A stretch of DNA of 64,000 bases from Desulfovibrio sp. Its GTDB lineage: Bacteria; Desulfobacterota; Desulfovibrionia; Desulfovibrionales; Desulfovibrionaceae. The notes beneath the pieces are model-generated. The model saw nothing but the letters and a program-made list of their open reading frames with translations, searched no databases and had not been told where the DNA came from. The stretch lies in contig NZ_JAHZAA010000001.1 in assembly GCF_019424165.1 (NCBI RefSeq), forward strand, positions 186,001 to 250,000, read 5' to 3'. The position numbers and the translations under genes are program-made. How positions within the stretch are numbered: the stretch's first letter is position 1; the number at the start of each line of letters is the position of its first letter. Shown here piece by piece: positions 1-9,103 of this stretch.

Positions 1-460
1 TGAACCCCTTGTTCCTTTGCCGGACCCGGCATCCGCGTCGAAGACGAAGGTTGCACCCGCGGTCTGGAACCGGCCGGAAGCCCTCGCGGCCCTTGACGAT
101 GATGAGGATCTGCTGCGGCGTCTGGCGCGGGTGCTTTGCGAAGACCTGCGCAACAGGGAAGCCCATATAGCGGCCGCCCGGAACGCGGGGGACAGCGCAA
201 CGCTGCGGCGTCTGGCCCATGCCGTAAAAAATTCCGCCGGGGCCATGCGCCTTGATCTTTTGCAGGCCCGTGCCGGAGAGGCGGAAATGTCCGAAGACAA
301 TGCCCTTCCGGCGTCCGTGGAGCGCATGCGCTGCGCCATGCGCGAGGCCCTGCTTCTGCTTGAGGCGGAACCGGGCTGCATGCAGACTCCGGAAAAAGCC
401 GTACCCAGTGCCGGGGCCGTCCTTTGTTCCGGTGCGGCGTCACAGAGAGGAGAGAGCTGA
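1..460 (+). CDS. C-terminal end of an Hpt-domain protein (probably hybrid histidine kinase), partial
   Basis: The reading frame is open from the left edge to the stop at 458-460, so the beginning of the gene lies outside the window. The visible part holds a histidine phosphotransfer (Hpt) helix: a His in the context LRRLAHAVKNSAGAM, followed by a second amphipathic helix. Hpt domains relay phosphate from a hybrid kinase receiver to a response regulator Asp. The stop codon overlaps the start of the sigma-54 response regulator downstream (TGATG), so the two are translationally coupled and probably form a cognate phosphorelay. Whether this is a hybrid kinase or a free-standing Hpt protein cannot be decided here. 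Confidence 0.75.
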   Translation, partial: EPLVPLPDPASASKTKVAPAVWNRPEALAALDDDEDLLRRLARVLCEDLRNREAHIAAARNAGDSATLRRLAHAVKNSAGAMRLDLLQARAGEAEMSEDNALPASVERMRCAMREALLLLEAEPGCMQTPEKAVPSAGAVLCSGAASQRGES

Positions 461-1995
461 TGGCCCGTATTCTGGTGGTGGATGACGAAGCCCTTATGCG
501 AACCATGGCTGAAGTGGTGTGTACGCGCATGGGCCACGAGGTGCTGCTGGCAGAGAGCGTCAGCCAGGGGCTGGAGCTTGGCCGCCAGGGTGTGGACGTG
601 GTGCTGCTTGATGTCTGGCTGCCCGACGGCAACGGCCTTGAGTGGCAGGGCGACTTTGCCCATCTGCCCGGCATGCCCGATGTGGTCATTATTACGGGAC
701 ACGGTGACGGCGATGCCGCCGAGGCGGCCCTGCGCTCCGGAGCCTGGGAGTTTCTGACCAAGCCGCTCAAGGTGCGTGATATCGAGCAATGCCTGCGCCA
801 TGTGCTGACTTTTCGCGAAAACCGGGTTCCGGGGCCGGAATCGCTGCTGGTGGACAGCGGCCATGTTCTGGGCTCGGGCATGGGTATGAGCCGCGCCCTC
901 AAGCTTCTGGCCCAGGCCGCGCAAAGCGAGGTCAATGTGCTTTTGCTGGGCGAAACGGGCGTGGGCAAGGAAGTTTTCGCCAAGGCGCTGTACCGCAACA
1001 GCGCGCGTGCCGCCAGACCCTTTGTTACCGTAGACTGTGCTTCCCTGCCGGATAATCTTGTGGAAAGCCATCTTTTCGGCCACAGCCGGGGAGCGTTTAC
1101 CGGGGCCGATCGCGCACGGGAAGGGCTTTTGCTGTCGGCCAACAAGGGTACGCTTTTTCTCGATGAAGTGGGTGATCTGCCCCAGGCCATACAGGGCGCC
1201 TTTTTGCGGGCGCTGGAACTACGGCGCTTCAGGCCGGTGGGTGACGTGCGCGAGGTCAGCAGCGACTTTCGCCTTGTGGCCGCCACCAACAGGGATATAG
1301 AAAGCATGGCCCGGGAAGGGACGTTTCGGGCTGACCTGCTGTACCGGCTTCAGGGTATGACCATTGTCATCCCGCCCCTGCGCGAGCGCAGGGATGAGGT
1401 TCCCGCGCTGGCCCGGCAGGCTGCAAGCCGTTTTTGCCTGCACAATGATCTGCCGCCCAAGGCTGTATCGGATGCCATGCTGGACGTGCTTATGGAATAT
1501 TCCTGGCCCGGGAATGTGCGCGAGCTGATTCACAGTGTGGAGCGCGCCTGTCTTGCGGCCGGGCAGGGGGATGAGCTTTTGCCTGCGCATTTGCCCACGC
1601 GCATGCGTGTGGATGAGGCGCGTCGCCGTATGGGCCGCGGGCCGGACAGCGGTACTGCCGATATTGCGGGCAGCGGGCAGGCCCCTGCGTGCAGTTTTTC
1701 CGGGGCGTTCTGCGGGGCCGTGCCGTCCGCGTCCGTTGGACAGGGCATGGGTGGAGAGAGCGCTTCCGGCAGGCATGCGGGCGGCTCCGTGGCTTCTGTT
1801 CTGCATCCGGGCTTGCCTCCTGTAGGGGCGGCAGGTGACGATCTGCCGGACTTGCGCCAATGGAAAGCACGGGCCGAAGAAGTCTATGTGCGGAGCATCT
1901 GGGGGGCCAGCAACGGCGACGCGCGCACGGCTGCCGGAATGGCCGGGGTTTCGCGCGGGCACTGGTACGAGCTTATGAAAAAGCACGGCCTGTAG
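460..1995 (+). CDS. Sigma-54-dependent response regulator (NtrC family)
   Basis: A 511-residue protein. The receiver domain covers about 1-120, with acidic residues D8/D9, phosphoacceptor D51 and K101. The AAA+ sigma-54 activation domain covers about 135-370, with Walker A (GETGVGKE, 164-171), the sigma-54 contact loop GAFTGA (211-216) and Walker B (TLFLDE, 231-236). A long low-complexity linker follows, then a Fis-like helix-turn-helix in the last 25 residues. It activates sigma-54 promoters when phosphorylated, probably by the Hpt protein that overlaps its start. I chose the ATG at 460 because GAGAGGAGAGAG lies just upstream and the protein then begins directly with the receiver (MARILVVDDE). 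Targets are not evident. Confidence 0.93.
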   Translation: MARILVVDDEALMRTMAEVVCTRMGHEVLLAESVSQGLELGRQGVDVVLLDVWLPDGNGLEWQGDFAHLPGMPDVVIITGHGDGDAAEAALRSGAWEFLTKPLKVRDIEQCLRHVLTFRENRVPGPESLLVDSGHVLGSGMGMSRALKLLAQAAQSEVNVLLLGETGVGKEVFAKALYRNSARAARPFVTVDCASLPDNLVESHLFGHSRGAFTGADRAREGLLLSANKGTLFLDEVGDLPQAIQGAFLRALELRRFRPVGDVREVSSDFRLVAATNRDIESMAREGTFRADLLYRLQGMTIVIPPLRERRDEVPALARQAASRFCLHNDLPPKAVSDAMLDVLMEYSWPGNVRELIHSVERACLAAGQGDELLPAHLPTRMRVDEARRRMGRGPDSGTADIAGSGQAPACSFSGAFCGAVPSASVGQGMGGESASGRHAGGSVASVLHPGLPPVGAAGDDLPDLRQWKARAEEVYVRSIWGASNGDARTAAGMAGVSRGHWYELMKKHGL

Positions 1996-2434
1996 GCTGT
2001 GCGGCATCCGGCACCTAAAGGTTGTGCTGCACGGGTGGCCTACGGACGGGCTGTTTGGCCGTGCTTTTGCCGATACCCTGTGCGTCCGGGCGGGCCAGCC
2101 CGCTGCGGGCATCTGGTATTCGCGTGCCTGGGCAATACCTGCGGCTTTCTGCCCGGCAGGAGTGGCAGGCTGCCATAAACAGGCTGCCATGCAGGCGCCC
2201 GTATGGTGTGGCAGCCTGTTGGGAACAGCCGGGGCCGATGTTTCTGCATGTTTTTTGCTGTCCCTGGTTACCGCCATGCGGCATGCCGGGATGAAGCTGG
2301 CAAAAAGTGGCGGTATACGCCATTATCCGGACGCTGAAAGAAAGGCGAATACTGCGTGTCAAGAACTCTTGCATCACGGCATAAAAGGCGCTATAGCGAA
2401 AAAAACCGGATTATTAAAGGCAATATAACAGCGT
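1996..2434. other. Intergenic region with a 12-bp inverted repeat
   Basis: There is no convincing gene here; the open frames lack a good ribosome site and resemble no family. An inverted repeat, AACAGGCTGCCA at 2178-2189 and TGGCAGCCTGTT at 2209-2220, could form a stem after the response regulator gene, but it has no T-run. The part from about 2290 to 2430 is more AT-rich and probably holds the promoter of the small gene at 2435. Confidence 0.5.
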
Positions 2435-2698
2435 ATGAACAAGAACTCCATTACCATTACCATCAAAGGGTATGTTACGGCGATGCCACGCTCTGTGGAT
2501 GCGCGGCAGGCCAGGGTGGCCGTAGTTCAGGACGATGTGGAATACCGCATCGTGCCGCGCGGCGCTGGCGTGGATTTGGATGATGCAGTGAGCCTTCCCG
2601 TGGAGGTTTTCGGGCAGCTCGAAGAGGAGGACGGCGTAAGCTATCTTGTTGTTCGCGGCTATACGGTGCTTGAAGACGACTCCTGGCTTGAAGAGTAG
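2435..2698 (+). CDS. Small hypothetical protein, 87 aa
   Basis: I do not recognise a family. The ATG follows an AAAGG ribosome site about 14 bases upstream. The protein is acidic, ending in DDSWLEE, with a short N-terminal beta-like stretch (SITITIKGYV) and alternating hydrophobic residues, consistent with a small soluble beta fold. There is no signal peptide, membrane segment or cysteine cluster. It stands alone between a response regulator and a convergent MCP gene and shares a bidirectional terminator with the latter. The codon pattern is like its neighbours, so it is probably a real gene. Confidence 0.65.
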   Translation: MNKNSITITIKGYVTAMPRSVDARQARVAVVQDDVEYRIVPRGAGVDLDDAVSLPVEVFGQLEEEDGVSYLVVRGYTVLEDDSWLEE

Positions 2699-2865
2699 GT
2701 TTTCCCCGTATCCGTCCGGACCTGCCGGAAAGCTTCCGGCGGACGGTCCCGGTTCTGACGCTTGTTTTTGGGCGGCATCTGCCGTCTGTTTGCAAAAAGA
2801 CGGTTCATGACCGTCGCAGGGTCTGCGCGAACCGGGTACAGGTAAAATACGCTGACGTAAAAATG

Positions 2866-2908
2866 AAAAGCCCCCGCCAACTCAAAAAACAGTTGGCGGG
2901 GGCTTTTT
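2866..2908. terminator. Bidirectional intrinsic terminator
   Basis: A strong hairpin: AAAAGCCCCCGCCAACT (2866-2882) pairs with AGTTGGCGGGGGCTTTTT (2891-2908), with A- and T-runs on both sides. It can stop transcription from the small gene (plus) and from the MCP gene (minus). Confidence 0.92.
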
Positions 2909-2921
2909 GCGCCGGGCGCGG

Positions 2922-4721
2922 TTATTTTTTCATGTCGCCGATGAGCTCGCTCAGGTTCTGTGCCTGCCGGGCCAGATCGCTGACGGCAAGGGCCGCTTCG
3001 TGCATGGCTTCAGCAGTCTGCTGCACCACGTCGTTCACAGTGCTGATGGAGCGGTTGATTTCTTCACTGGCAACGGACTGCTGCTCACTGGCCGCCGCAA
3101 TGGCGTTGACCTGGTCGGCCGTGGCTTCCACCGTATCGACGATTTCTTCCAGGGCCTGGCCGGACTGATTGGCGAATTCCGTGGCCTGGCTTATCTGTTC
3201 CGAGGCCGTTTCCATAGCGGTCACGCTTTTTGCCGTGCTCGCCTGGATGGAAGTGATGGCCGCGCCCACATCGTGGGTGGAGGCCATGGTCTTTTCCGCC
3301 AGCTTGCGCACTTCGTCAGCTACCACGGCAAAGCCTCGGCCTGCCTCACCGGCACGGGCAGCTTCAATGGCGGCATTAAGGGCCAGCAGGTTGGTCTGGT
3401 CCGCAATGTCGGAGATGACGTTCATGATCTTGCTGATGGCCTGGGCCTGATCATTGAGCTGCCCCATATTTTCTGTCAGGCGCTGCGAAACTTCGTGCAC
3501 CTGGCTGATGCTGCGCACGGCCTGTTCCACTATATGCGCACCGGCCACGGCCTTTTCACGCGTGTCGCGCGAGCTGGTGGAGGCCTGGTTTGCGTTTTGG
3601 GCCACACTCTGCACCGTGGCGTTCATCTGGTTGATGGCTGCCGCGGCCTCGGTGAGGCGTTGGGCCGAATCCATCGCGCCCCTGTCGGACTGCTCAATCT
3701 GGGTGGAAAGCTGGGTGGAGGCGGTACTGACCGCATGGGCCACCTGCTCCAGCCTGTCGGCGGCCACAAGCATGGCGGCAGCTTTGGCCTGGGCATCCTG
3801 CCCAGCCAGTTCGGCCCGGCCCTGGGCGATTTTGGCCTCATTGGCGTCTTCGGCGGCCTGGCGGCTTTTTTCAGCCGTTTCATTGATGAGGTTTTTCAGC
3901 TTGTCCACCATGTCGCGTAAGGCGTGTTCCAGCAGGGCCACTTCGTCTTTACCGTCAGGCGTGATGTTTACATCAAGGTTGCCTGCGGCCACGGCACGGG
4001 CCTGCCCGGTGATTCCGGCCAGGGGACGGGTGATGGATGTGGCCAGGTGATAGGAAAGCGGCACGACAATGAGCAGCAGCGCCGCAAGAAAGCCGCCGCC
4101 ATACGTGCCGAGGGTACGGGTAAGCAGGCTGTTCATGGTGCTGTGCAGCCTGCTTTCTGCCCTGTCTACATTGTCAATGTACACGCCCGTGCCGATCCAG
4201 TAGGGCGTGCCTTCTATCTTTTCCGCATAGCCAAGTTTGAAAACGTCGCCGCTGCCGGGCTTGGGAAAGACAAAATCCACAAATCCGCCGCCTTTTGCCG
4301 CGGCTTTGTTCAGCTCCACCACATAATGCACGCCCTGCTTGTCGGCTGTGCCGGACAGGTCTTTGCCGATAAGCTGTTTTTGTGTGGGGTGGGCCACGCT
4401 GATAGTGCCTTCGTACACATAAAAATAGCCTGAAGCGTCGTCTTCAAAGCGTGATTTTTCTATGTAATCCGCAATGATGCGTAACTGCTCCTGCTGCGGC
4501 AACCCCTTGGTCATGGCTGCCAGCCCGAGGGCCGAAGCCTGGGTCACGTCCTTGATGCGGGCGCGCTGTGAATCCAGCAACTGGTTTCTGGCAACCGAAG
4601 TGCCTTCGTCAATGACGCTGCTGGTCATAAAAAAGGACAGAACCGCCATGGCGATGACCATGGCGATCATCAGGGAGACAAAGCAGGTGATCCTTTGGGC
4701 GATACTGATATTTCTGAGCAT
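2922..4721 (-). CDS. Methyl-accepting chemotaxis protein, single-Cache type
   Basis: A 599-residue transducer. It has an N-terminal membrane helix (about 10-33), a periplasmic single-Cache sensor (about 40-190, with motifs GYFYVYEG and GTPYWIGTGVYID), a second membrane helix (about 200-222) and a HAMP segment. The cytoplasmic signalling hairpin contains the invariant tip DQTNLLALNAAIEAARAGE and GRGFAVVADEVRKLAEKT. It senses small ligands in the periplasm and controls CheA. The ATG is preceded by GGAGA. It stands alone on the minus strand and ends at the shared terminator at 2866-2908. The ligand cannot be read from sequence; single-Cache sensors often bind small carboxylates. Confidence 0.95.
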   Translation of the reverse strand: MLRNISIAQRITCFVSLMIAMVIAMAVLSFFMTSSVIDEGTSVARNQLLDSQRARIKDVTQASALGLAAMTKGLPQQEQLRIIADYIEKSRFEDDASGYFYVYEGTISVAHPTQKQLIGKDLSGTADKQGVHYVVELNKAAAKGGGFVDFVFPKPGSGDVFKLGYAEKIEGTPYWIGTGVYIDNVDRAESRLHSTMNSLLTRTLGTYGGGFLAALLLIVVPLSYHLATSITRPLAGITGQARAVAAGNLDVNITPDGKDEVALLEHALRDMVDKLKNLINETAEKSRQAAEDANEAKIAQGRAELAGQDAQAKAAAMLVAADRLEQVAHAVSTASTQLSTQIEQSDRGAMDSAQRLTEAAAAINQMNATVQSVAQNANQASTSSRDTREKAVAGAHIVEQAVRSISQVHEVSQRLTENMGQLNDQAQAISKIMNVISDIADQTNLLALNAAIEAARAGEAGRGFAVVADEVRKLAEKTMASTHDVGAAITSIQASTAKSVTAMETASEQISQATEFANQSGQALEEIVDTVEATADQVNAIAAASEQQSVASEEINRSISTVNDVVQQTAEAMHEAALAVSDLARQAQNLSELIGDMKK

Positions 4722-5303
4722 GAGATTCTCCGGCCTTGGGCGGTGCGGTTGCTCCCGCCGGGCGGCGATACTGGGCTGGTTGTGTTGTTTTGGGCATTGG
4801 CCGTGGCCGTAGTGGTGTGCCTGTCAATCAGGCCCGCGGAGCACGGTTCTTGGCCGGTGTTCCGGTGCTGTCATACGAAAGAGCGCAAAAATCTCCGCCG
4901 TTGCGGTGAGCCAGGCAAACCGGCTTTTTCCGGACAGGGATGCCTGCGGGCGCAAAGGCGGAACGCTTTCGCAAATGGGAAGAGCCTGCTGGTGCATGAT
5001 TTTGAAAAAAAGAATGGGCAAGCCATGCCTGCACGGACGCAGCACTTCGCCATGCCTGAACACTGGTGGGCGTTCAGCATGGCGGCGCATGGCAGCACCC
5101 CGAGGGCAGGTGCGCCCCTCAGACTGCTGTTATGTAAAGATAATGATTTACTATACCTGTTGTTGCGTGTCTTCGCAACAGCCCAGGAGGGCATTGCGGT
5201 GCGGGCGATGAGCTCATCCGGGCGGTATTGCCGTTGCGGCGGGAAATGCGCGATAAAAAATAATCCCCGGCACTGACGCGCCGGGGATTATTTTTTAACA
5301 TTA
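4722..5303. other. Intergenic region, no gene seen
   Basis: About 580 bases between the MCP start and tRNA-Ser. Open frames on both strands lack ribosome sites and family resemblance. The left part should carry the MCP promoter (minus strand). The right end holds the tRNA-Ser terminator. Confidence 0.5.
5255..5296 (-). terminator. Terminator of the tRNA-Ser gene
   Basis: Near-perfect stem AAAAAATAATCCCCGGC (5255-5271) with GCCGGGGATTATTTTTT (5280-5296). It lies just past the 3' end of the minus-strand tRNA and has a T-run on that strand. Confidence 0.85.
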
Positions 5304-5393
5304 TGGCGGAGGGGGAGGGATTTGAACCCCCGGAAGGCTCACACCTTCAACGGTTTTCAAGACCGCCGCGATCAACCGCTCTGCCACCCCTCC
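5304..5393 (-). tRNA. tRNA-Ser (anticodon TGA)
   Basis: Read on the minus strand this is a 90-base class II tRNA with encoded CCA. The acceptor stem is GGAGGGG/CCCCTCC with discriminator G, the anticodon loop is CTTGAAAA giving TGA, there is a long variable arm typical of serine tRNAs, and the T-loop is GGTTCAAATCC. Confidence 0.97.
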
Positions 5394-5524
5394 ACAGGGT
5401 GGGCACATCAGTGCCAGCACTGCTAGTAATGTATTCCGGGCCGAAATTCAATATGCACGGTGGTAAAGGTGCACGCTGTTTTTGGGGCTGGCCCCGCACG
5501 CGCGGCAGCGCATGCTTTTTGCGG

Positions 5525-5567
5525 AAAAAAAGACGGCGCATTATCCCGTGAGGAAACGCGCCGTCAA
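5525..5567 (-). terminator. Terminator of the HU gene
   Basis: On the minus strand the stem GACGGCGCG...TGCGCCGTC is followed by a run of T, 20 bases past the HU stop codon. Confidence 0.85.
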
Positions 5568-5585
5568 AAACTCGCTACGCCGTAT

Positions 5586-5861
5586 TTATTTAATGGCGTC
5601 TTTCAGGCCCTTGCCGGGCGTGAACTTGGCAACTTTGCTGGCCGGAATGGTGATTTCCATGCCGGTGCGGGGGTTGCGACCCTTGCGGGCGGCGCGTTCC
5701 ACAACCTTGAAGCTGCCGAAACCGGTGAAGGTTACGGATTCGCCGGCAGCAAGGGCTTCGCGCAGGGCGGCGACAACGGCGTCAAGGGCTTCTTCGGCCT
5801 TGGCCTTGGTGGGAAGACCAGCTTTGGCATGGATTTTTTCGACAAGCTCAGCTTTAGTCAT
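5586..5861 (-). CDS. hup: HU-family DNA-binding protein
   Basis: A 91-residue histone-like protein of the HU/IHF family. The N-terminal helices start MTKAELVEKI. The beta-arm carries the signature GFGSFKVVERAARKGRNPRTG, the DNA-intercalating arm loop is RNPRTGMEI, and the C-terminus is FTPGKGLKDAIK. It dimerises, bends DNA and compacts the nucleoid. The ATG is preceded by GGAG. The gene is monocistronic with its own terminator at 5525-5567. Length and sequence match generic HU rather than IHF subunits. Confidence 0.95.
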   Translation of the reverse strand: MTKAELVEKIHAKAGLPTKAKAEEALDAVVAALREALAAGESVTFTGFGSFKVVERAARKGRNPRTGMEITIPASKVAKFTPGKGLKDAIK

Positions 5862-6211
5862 GATTCTTACTCCATAAAAGGATTTCGGTTTGTTCCCTGA
5901 GTATCCATATCGGGCGGCACATCGGCATGGCCGGGGAGGTGGCCCGACGGGCCATTCTCACATGGGATAGCCGCGCTATGCCGACCCGGACATGCGCGCG
6001 CTATGGGAATTTACAGGCAGTGACGCTTTTAGCGCCGTCAGACTGTTGTCTCATTACGTTAGCGGCGTTTTCCTGTCAACGAAAAAGCACTGAATGCCGC
6101 GTCTGCTCTGGCTTTTCGTCTTTGCGGGGCTGAAAAAAATTCACAAGCATGCCCGGGGCGTCACAAAAAGTCATAGGTAGTATAATGAAATAATTGAAAA
6201 TAAACCAGGCC
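5862..6211. other. Intergenic region between hup and murI
   Basis: About 350 bases with no convincing gene. It should hold the hup promoter (minus strand) and the end of the murI transcript. The stretch 6150-6200 is AT-rich, but I see no clear hairpin terminator. Confidence 0.45.
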
Positions 6212-7144
6212 CTACAAGTCGACCAGCACAACCTCGCTCTGGGCCATTTCACGGCCCAGAAAAAGGCTGCCTGTGCGGATAAACCGGGCCACATGGTCTG
6301 TGGTCAGAAAGCGGCTCTGCCCTGTGCGGCACGGCATGCCTGCGGCGTCAGCCCCTGCCTGCGTATCGGGGTGGAGCATTTCCAGGCGGCCCAGTTCGCC
6401 GGCCACCACCTGAGCCGTAATGGCGGCAGAGTCCACAATGCGCACATGCGGCCCCACCACCTGGCGCAAGGCTCCTTGCAGCAAGGGGTAATGGGTGCAG
6501 CCCAGCAGCAGGGTATCCGGCTGTACCGGCGCGCCCGCCGCACCGGCGGCATTGGGGGGGGCGTCGCTTTCAGCGGCATTGCTGCCGGTTGTATCATTTA
6601 TGGCAGGGGCGCAAAAAAGGCCTTGCAGATAGCGCCGGGCCACGCCTTCCACCAGCGGGCCGTCCATCCAGCCTTCTTCGGCCAGGGGAACAAAAAGATT
6701 GCAGGCGCGTCCCAGCACCACGGCTTCGGGCCGGATGCGCGCTATGGCCTGCTGATATGCGCCGCCGTTGATGGTGGCCTCTGTACCCAGCACTACTATA
6801 TGGCCGTTGTGGCTGGCCTGGGCCGCTGCCTGCGCCCCCGGTTCGACCACACCCAGAACGGGCAGGGGGGCAAAGTGCTGGCGCAGTGTCGGCAGGGCGG
6901 CGGCTGTGGCCGTATTGCAGGCTATCACCAGCATTTTTACGCCCATATCCACCAGTTTTTGCGCAGCCTTGAGCGTATAGCGCCTGATGGTATCAGGTCC
7001 TTTGGTCCCGTAGGGCAGGCGGGCGGTGTCGCCAAGATAGAGCAGGTCTTCGCCGGGCAGGCGATGATTCAGGGCCTTGAGTACGGTGAGACCGCCCATG
7101 CCGGAGTCGAAAAGGCCGACAGGCAGCCGCGAGCTTTGATTCAT
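6212..7144 (-). CDS. murI: Glutamate racemase
   Basis: A 310-residue enzyme that converts L- to D-glutamate for peptidoglycan. Visible motifs are FDSGMGG near residue 12, the first catalytic Cys in IACNTATAAALP (C76) and the second in LLLGCTHYPLL. An Ala/Gly/Pro-rich insertion (about residues 200-225) precedes the second catalytic motif. I chose the ATG at 7144 because AAAGGA lies ten bases upstream and the protein then begins with the usual short leader; longer frames upstream have no support. It lies 44 bases downstream of the permease gene on the same strand, so they are probably cotranscribed. Confidence 0.95.
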   Translation of the reverse strand: MNQSSRLPVGLFDSGMGGLTVLKALNHRLPGEDLLYLGDTARLPYGTKGPDTIRRYTLKAAQKLVDMGVKMLVIACNTATAAALPTLRQHFAPLPVLGVVEPGAQAAAQASHNGHIVVLGTEATINGGAYQQAIARIRPEAVVLGRACNLFVPLAEEGWMDGPLVEGVARRYLQGLFCAPAINDTTGSNAAESDAPPNAAGAAGAPVQPDTLLLGCTHYPLLQGALRQVVGPHVRIVDSAAITAQVVAGELGRLEMLHPDTQAGADAAGMPCRTGQSRFLTTDHVARFIRTGSLFLGREMAQSEVVLVDL

Positions 7145-7188
7145 GCTGCGTCCTTTGCAATGGCCGCGCATGAGCAGGGCGCGCGGCG

Positions 7189-8145
7189 CTAAAAAGCTTG
7201 GCCCAGATAACGCAGGGCTGTAAAGAGCAAAATGGCGGTCAGCAGGCACTTGAGCGCCGTGGCCGGTACATGCTTCTGGCAGCGCGCGCCGAGGTACATG
7301 CCGCACATGCCGCCCAGGCCCACCAGTATGCCCATTCTCCAGTCAGGAGCAATAGCCATGCCGGGGTACATGGGGGCCAGCAGCGAATAAAAGCTCACGC
7401 CCGCCACCGAAGTAAGAAAGGTGGCAAAAAGGGTGGCCCCGGCCACGGCATAAACCGGAAGCGCGAAAAAAGAAACCAGAAAAGGCGCCATGATAGCCCC
7501 GCCGCCAATGCCGTAAACGCCGCCTATAAGCCCCACAACAAGGCTCAGCAGGGCCAGCTTTGGGGTGGAGACCACGTGTTTTTTCTCTTGAAAGGCAAAT
7601 GACAGGCTGCGGGTATTCCATTGCAGCACGCGACAGCAGCTTGCCGGAGCGTCAGGCCCCGCGCACCTGTCGGCATTGCCGGATGCGGGTGACACGGCGG
7701 ATACGGCGGGCGCGCCGTGCGGTTGCATGTCCTGACTTTCTGCCCGACGGCCTTTCCAGACGGAGCGGGCCATGCGTGCGCCCACATACAGGAGCACAAG
7801 GCCCGCGAAAATTTTAAATTTGTCCGGGTCCGGCAGCCAGTTGACGCGGATGAGCGCCCCCAGAAACACTCCGGGCAATGTGCCGGCGGCCACCGTAAGC
7901 GCCAGCGGCCATATGAGCCGACCTTCACGCCAGTACCGCCAGACGCCGGGCGGGCAGGCCAGAATGTTGAAAAACTGGTTGGTAGCGCTGACGCTGGGGT
8001 TCACATAGCCCAGTACGCTCATATGAAAAGGCAGCAGCAAAAACGCCCCGGAGATGCCGCCCATAGAGGTAAAAAACGAAATGCAAAGGGCCGCGCCGAA
8101 AGGAATAAAGGGGTTGCATTCGATGCCGGCAGTGGGAAAATACAT
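7189..8145 (-). CDS. TauE/SafE-family sulfite/sulfonate-type permease
   Basis: A 318-residue integral membrane protein of the TauE/SafE (DUF81) family. It shows two homologous halves of hydrophobic helices, the repeated glycine-rich motif (GGISGAFLLLPF in the first half; GLIGGVYGIGGGAIMAPFL in the second), and a hydrophilic central loop of about 60 residues. Members move sulfur- or carboxyl-containing anions; in a sulfate reducer, export of sulfite or organosulfonates is plausible but not shown. The ATG is preceded by GGAGG. It is the first gene of a probable pair with murI and diverges from hisH across a region with nested inverted repeats. Confidence 0.88.
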   Translation of the reverse strand: MYFPTAGIECNPFIPFGAALCISFFTSMGGISGAFLLLPFHMSVLGYVNPSVSATNQFFNILACPPGVWRYWREGRLIWPLALTVAAGTLPGVFLGALIRVNWLPDPDKFKIFAGLVLLYVGARMARSVWKGRRAESQDMQPHGAPAVSAVSPASGNADRCAGPDAPASCCRVLQWNTRSLSFAFQEKKHVVSTPKLALLSLVVGLIGGVYGIGGGAIMAPFLVSFFALPVYAVAGATLFATFLTSVAGVSFYSLLAPMYPGMAIAPDWRMGILVGLGGMCGMYLGARCQKHVPATALKCLLTAILLFTALRYLGQAF

Positions 8146-8452
8146 GACGGCCTCCGCAATTTGTCAAAACGCAGTTACAAGACGACAATAAAAAACAATC
8201 GGATACGACCTGCATTGTTCACGGTTTTTATAATAATCGTGAATATTGATTTTGTCACTATGTCGTATCCGCGTTTTTTGTGCCGGAATCCGGGTCAACG
8301 CCCCGGTTCAGCCCGACGCGCCGGGTGCATCCAGCCCGGCTGCACCTGTTCTGTCGCGTTGCCTGCTGCCCTGCAAAAATGTATGCTTGCAGCTTCTCAG
8401 CGCACCTGACGGCGGCCTGCGGGATCCGTCGCACAACAATGAAGGAAGCACC
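8146..8452. promoter_or_regulatory. Divergent promoter region with nested inverted repeats
   Basis: This 307-base region separates the permease gene (minus) from hisH (plus). It contains a perfect 10-bp inverted repeat, CGGATACGAC (8200-8209) and GTCGTATCCG (8262-8271). Inside it lies a second palindrome, TTCACG (8218-8223) and CGTGAA (8238-8243), around an AT-rich centre with a TATAATAA stretch. The arrangement looks like operators flanking divergent promoters. No regulator can be named. Confidence 0.55.
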
Positions 8453-9103
8453 ATGCTGGCCATTCTGGACTACAAGGCGGGCAATCAGACAAGCGTGCGC
8501 CGCGCTCTGGAGCACCTCGGCGTACCATGCGCCATAACAGCCGACCCGGCAATGCTTGAGAGTGCCGCGGGAGTGATCTTTCCCGGTGTGGGCGCGGCGG
8601 GGCAGGCCATGTCTGCTCTGGCCGAAGCCGGGCTGGACACGGCCCTGCACCATGTGGTGCGGCGCGGCCAGCCTTTGCTCGGCATATGCCTGGGCTGCCA
8701 GATACTGCTGGAAAGCAGTGAGGAAAATGCCGCACAAACCCTCGGCATTGTCCCCGGCGTCTGCCGCCGGTTTGAAGACCATATGCGGCAGGAGGACGGC
8801 TCTGCGGCTCCAGTGCCGCATATGGGCTGGAACAGCCTTGAGGCTGTGGCCCCCTGTGTTCTGCTGGACGGCACTGACCCCGCGGCCGAATATTATTTTG
8901 TACACAGCTACTATGTGGAGCCTGATCCATCGCTGGTGCTGGCTACCACCACCTACGGGCGCACGTTCTGTTCTCTTTACGGGCGCGACGGCCTCTGGGC
9001 CGCGCAGTTTCATCCCGAAAAAAGCGGCAGGCCCGGCTTGCGCCTGCTGAGCAATTTTTATGGATATTGCCGTCAAGTCCCGGCAGGAGGCACGTCATGC
9101 TGA
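8453..9103 (+). CDS. hisH: Imidazole glycerol phosphate synthase, glutaminase subunit HisH
   Basis: A 216-residue class I glutamine amidotransferase that feeds ammonia to HisF in histidine and AICAR synthesis. The nucleophile is C79 in GICLGCQ (Met is commoner than Cys before Q). The His-Glu pair is in AAQFHPEKSG near the C-terminus, and the oxyanion strand region is FPGVGA. I chose the ATG at 8453 because of GAAGGAAG upstream. The last seven bases overlap the hisF start, so the two subunits are translationally coupled. Confidence 0.95.
   Translation: MLAILDYKAGNQTSVRRALEHLGVPCAITADPAMLESAAGVIFPGVGAAGQAMSALAEAGLDTALHHVVRRGQPLLGICLGCQILLESSEENAAQTLGIVPGVCRRFEDHMRQEDGSAAPVPHMGWNSLEAVAPCVLLDGTDPAAEYYFVHSYYVEPDPSLVLATTTYGRTFCSLYGRDGLWAAQFHPEKSGRPGLRLLSNFYGYCRQVPAGGTSC

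Noticed and set aside
1219..2277. Open frame of 352 codons on the minus strand
   Set aside because: Mostly antisense to the response regulator; no ribosome site or recognisable family.
2024..2428. Open frame of 134 codons after the response regulator
   Set aside because: No ribosome site, Cys/Trp/His-rich random composition, overlaps a hairpin.
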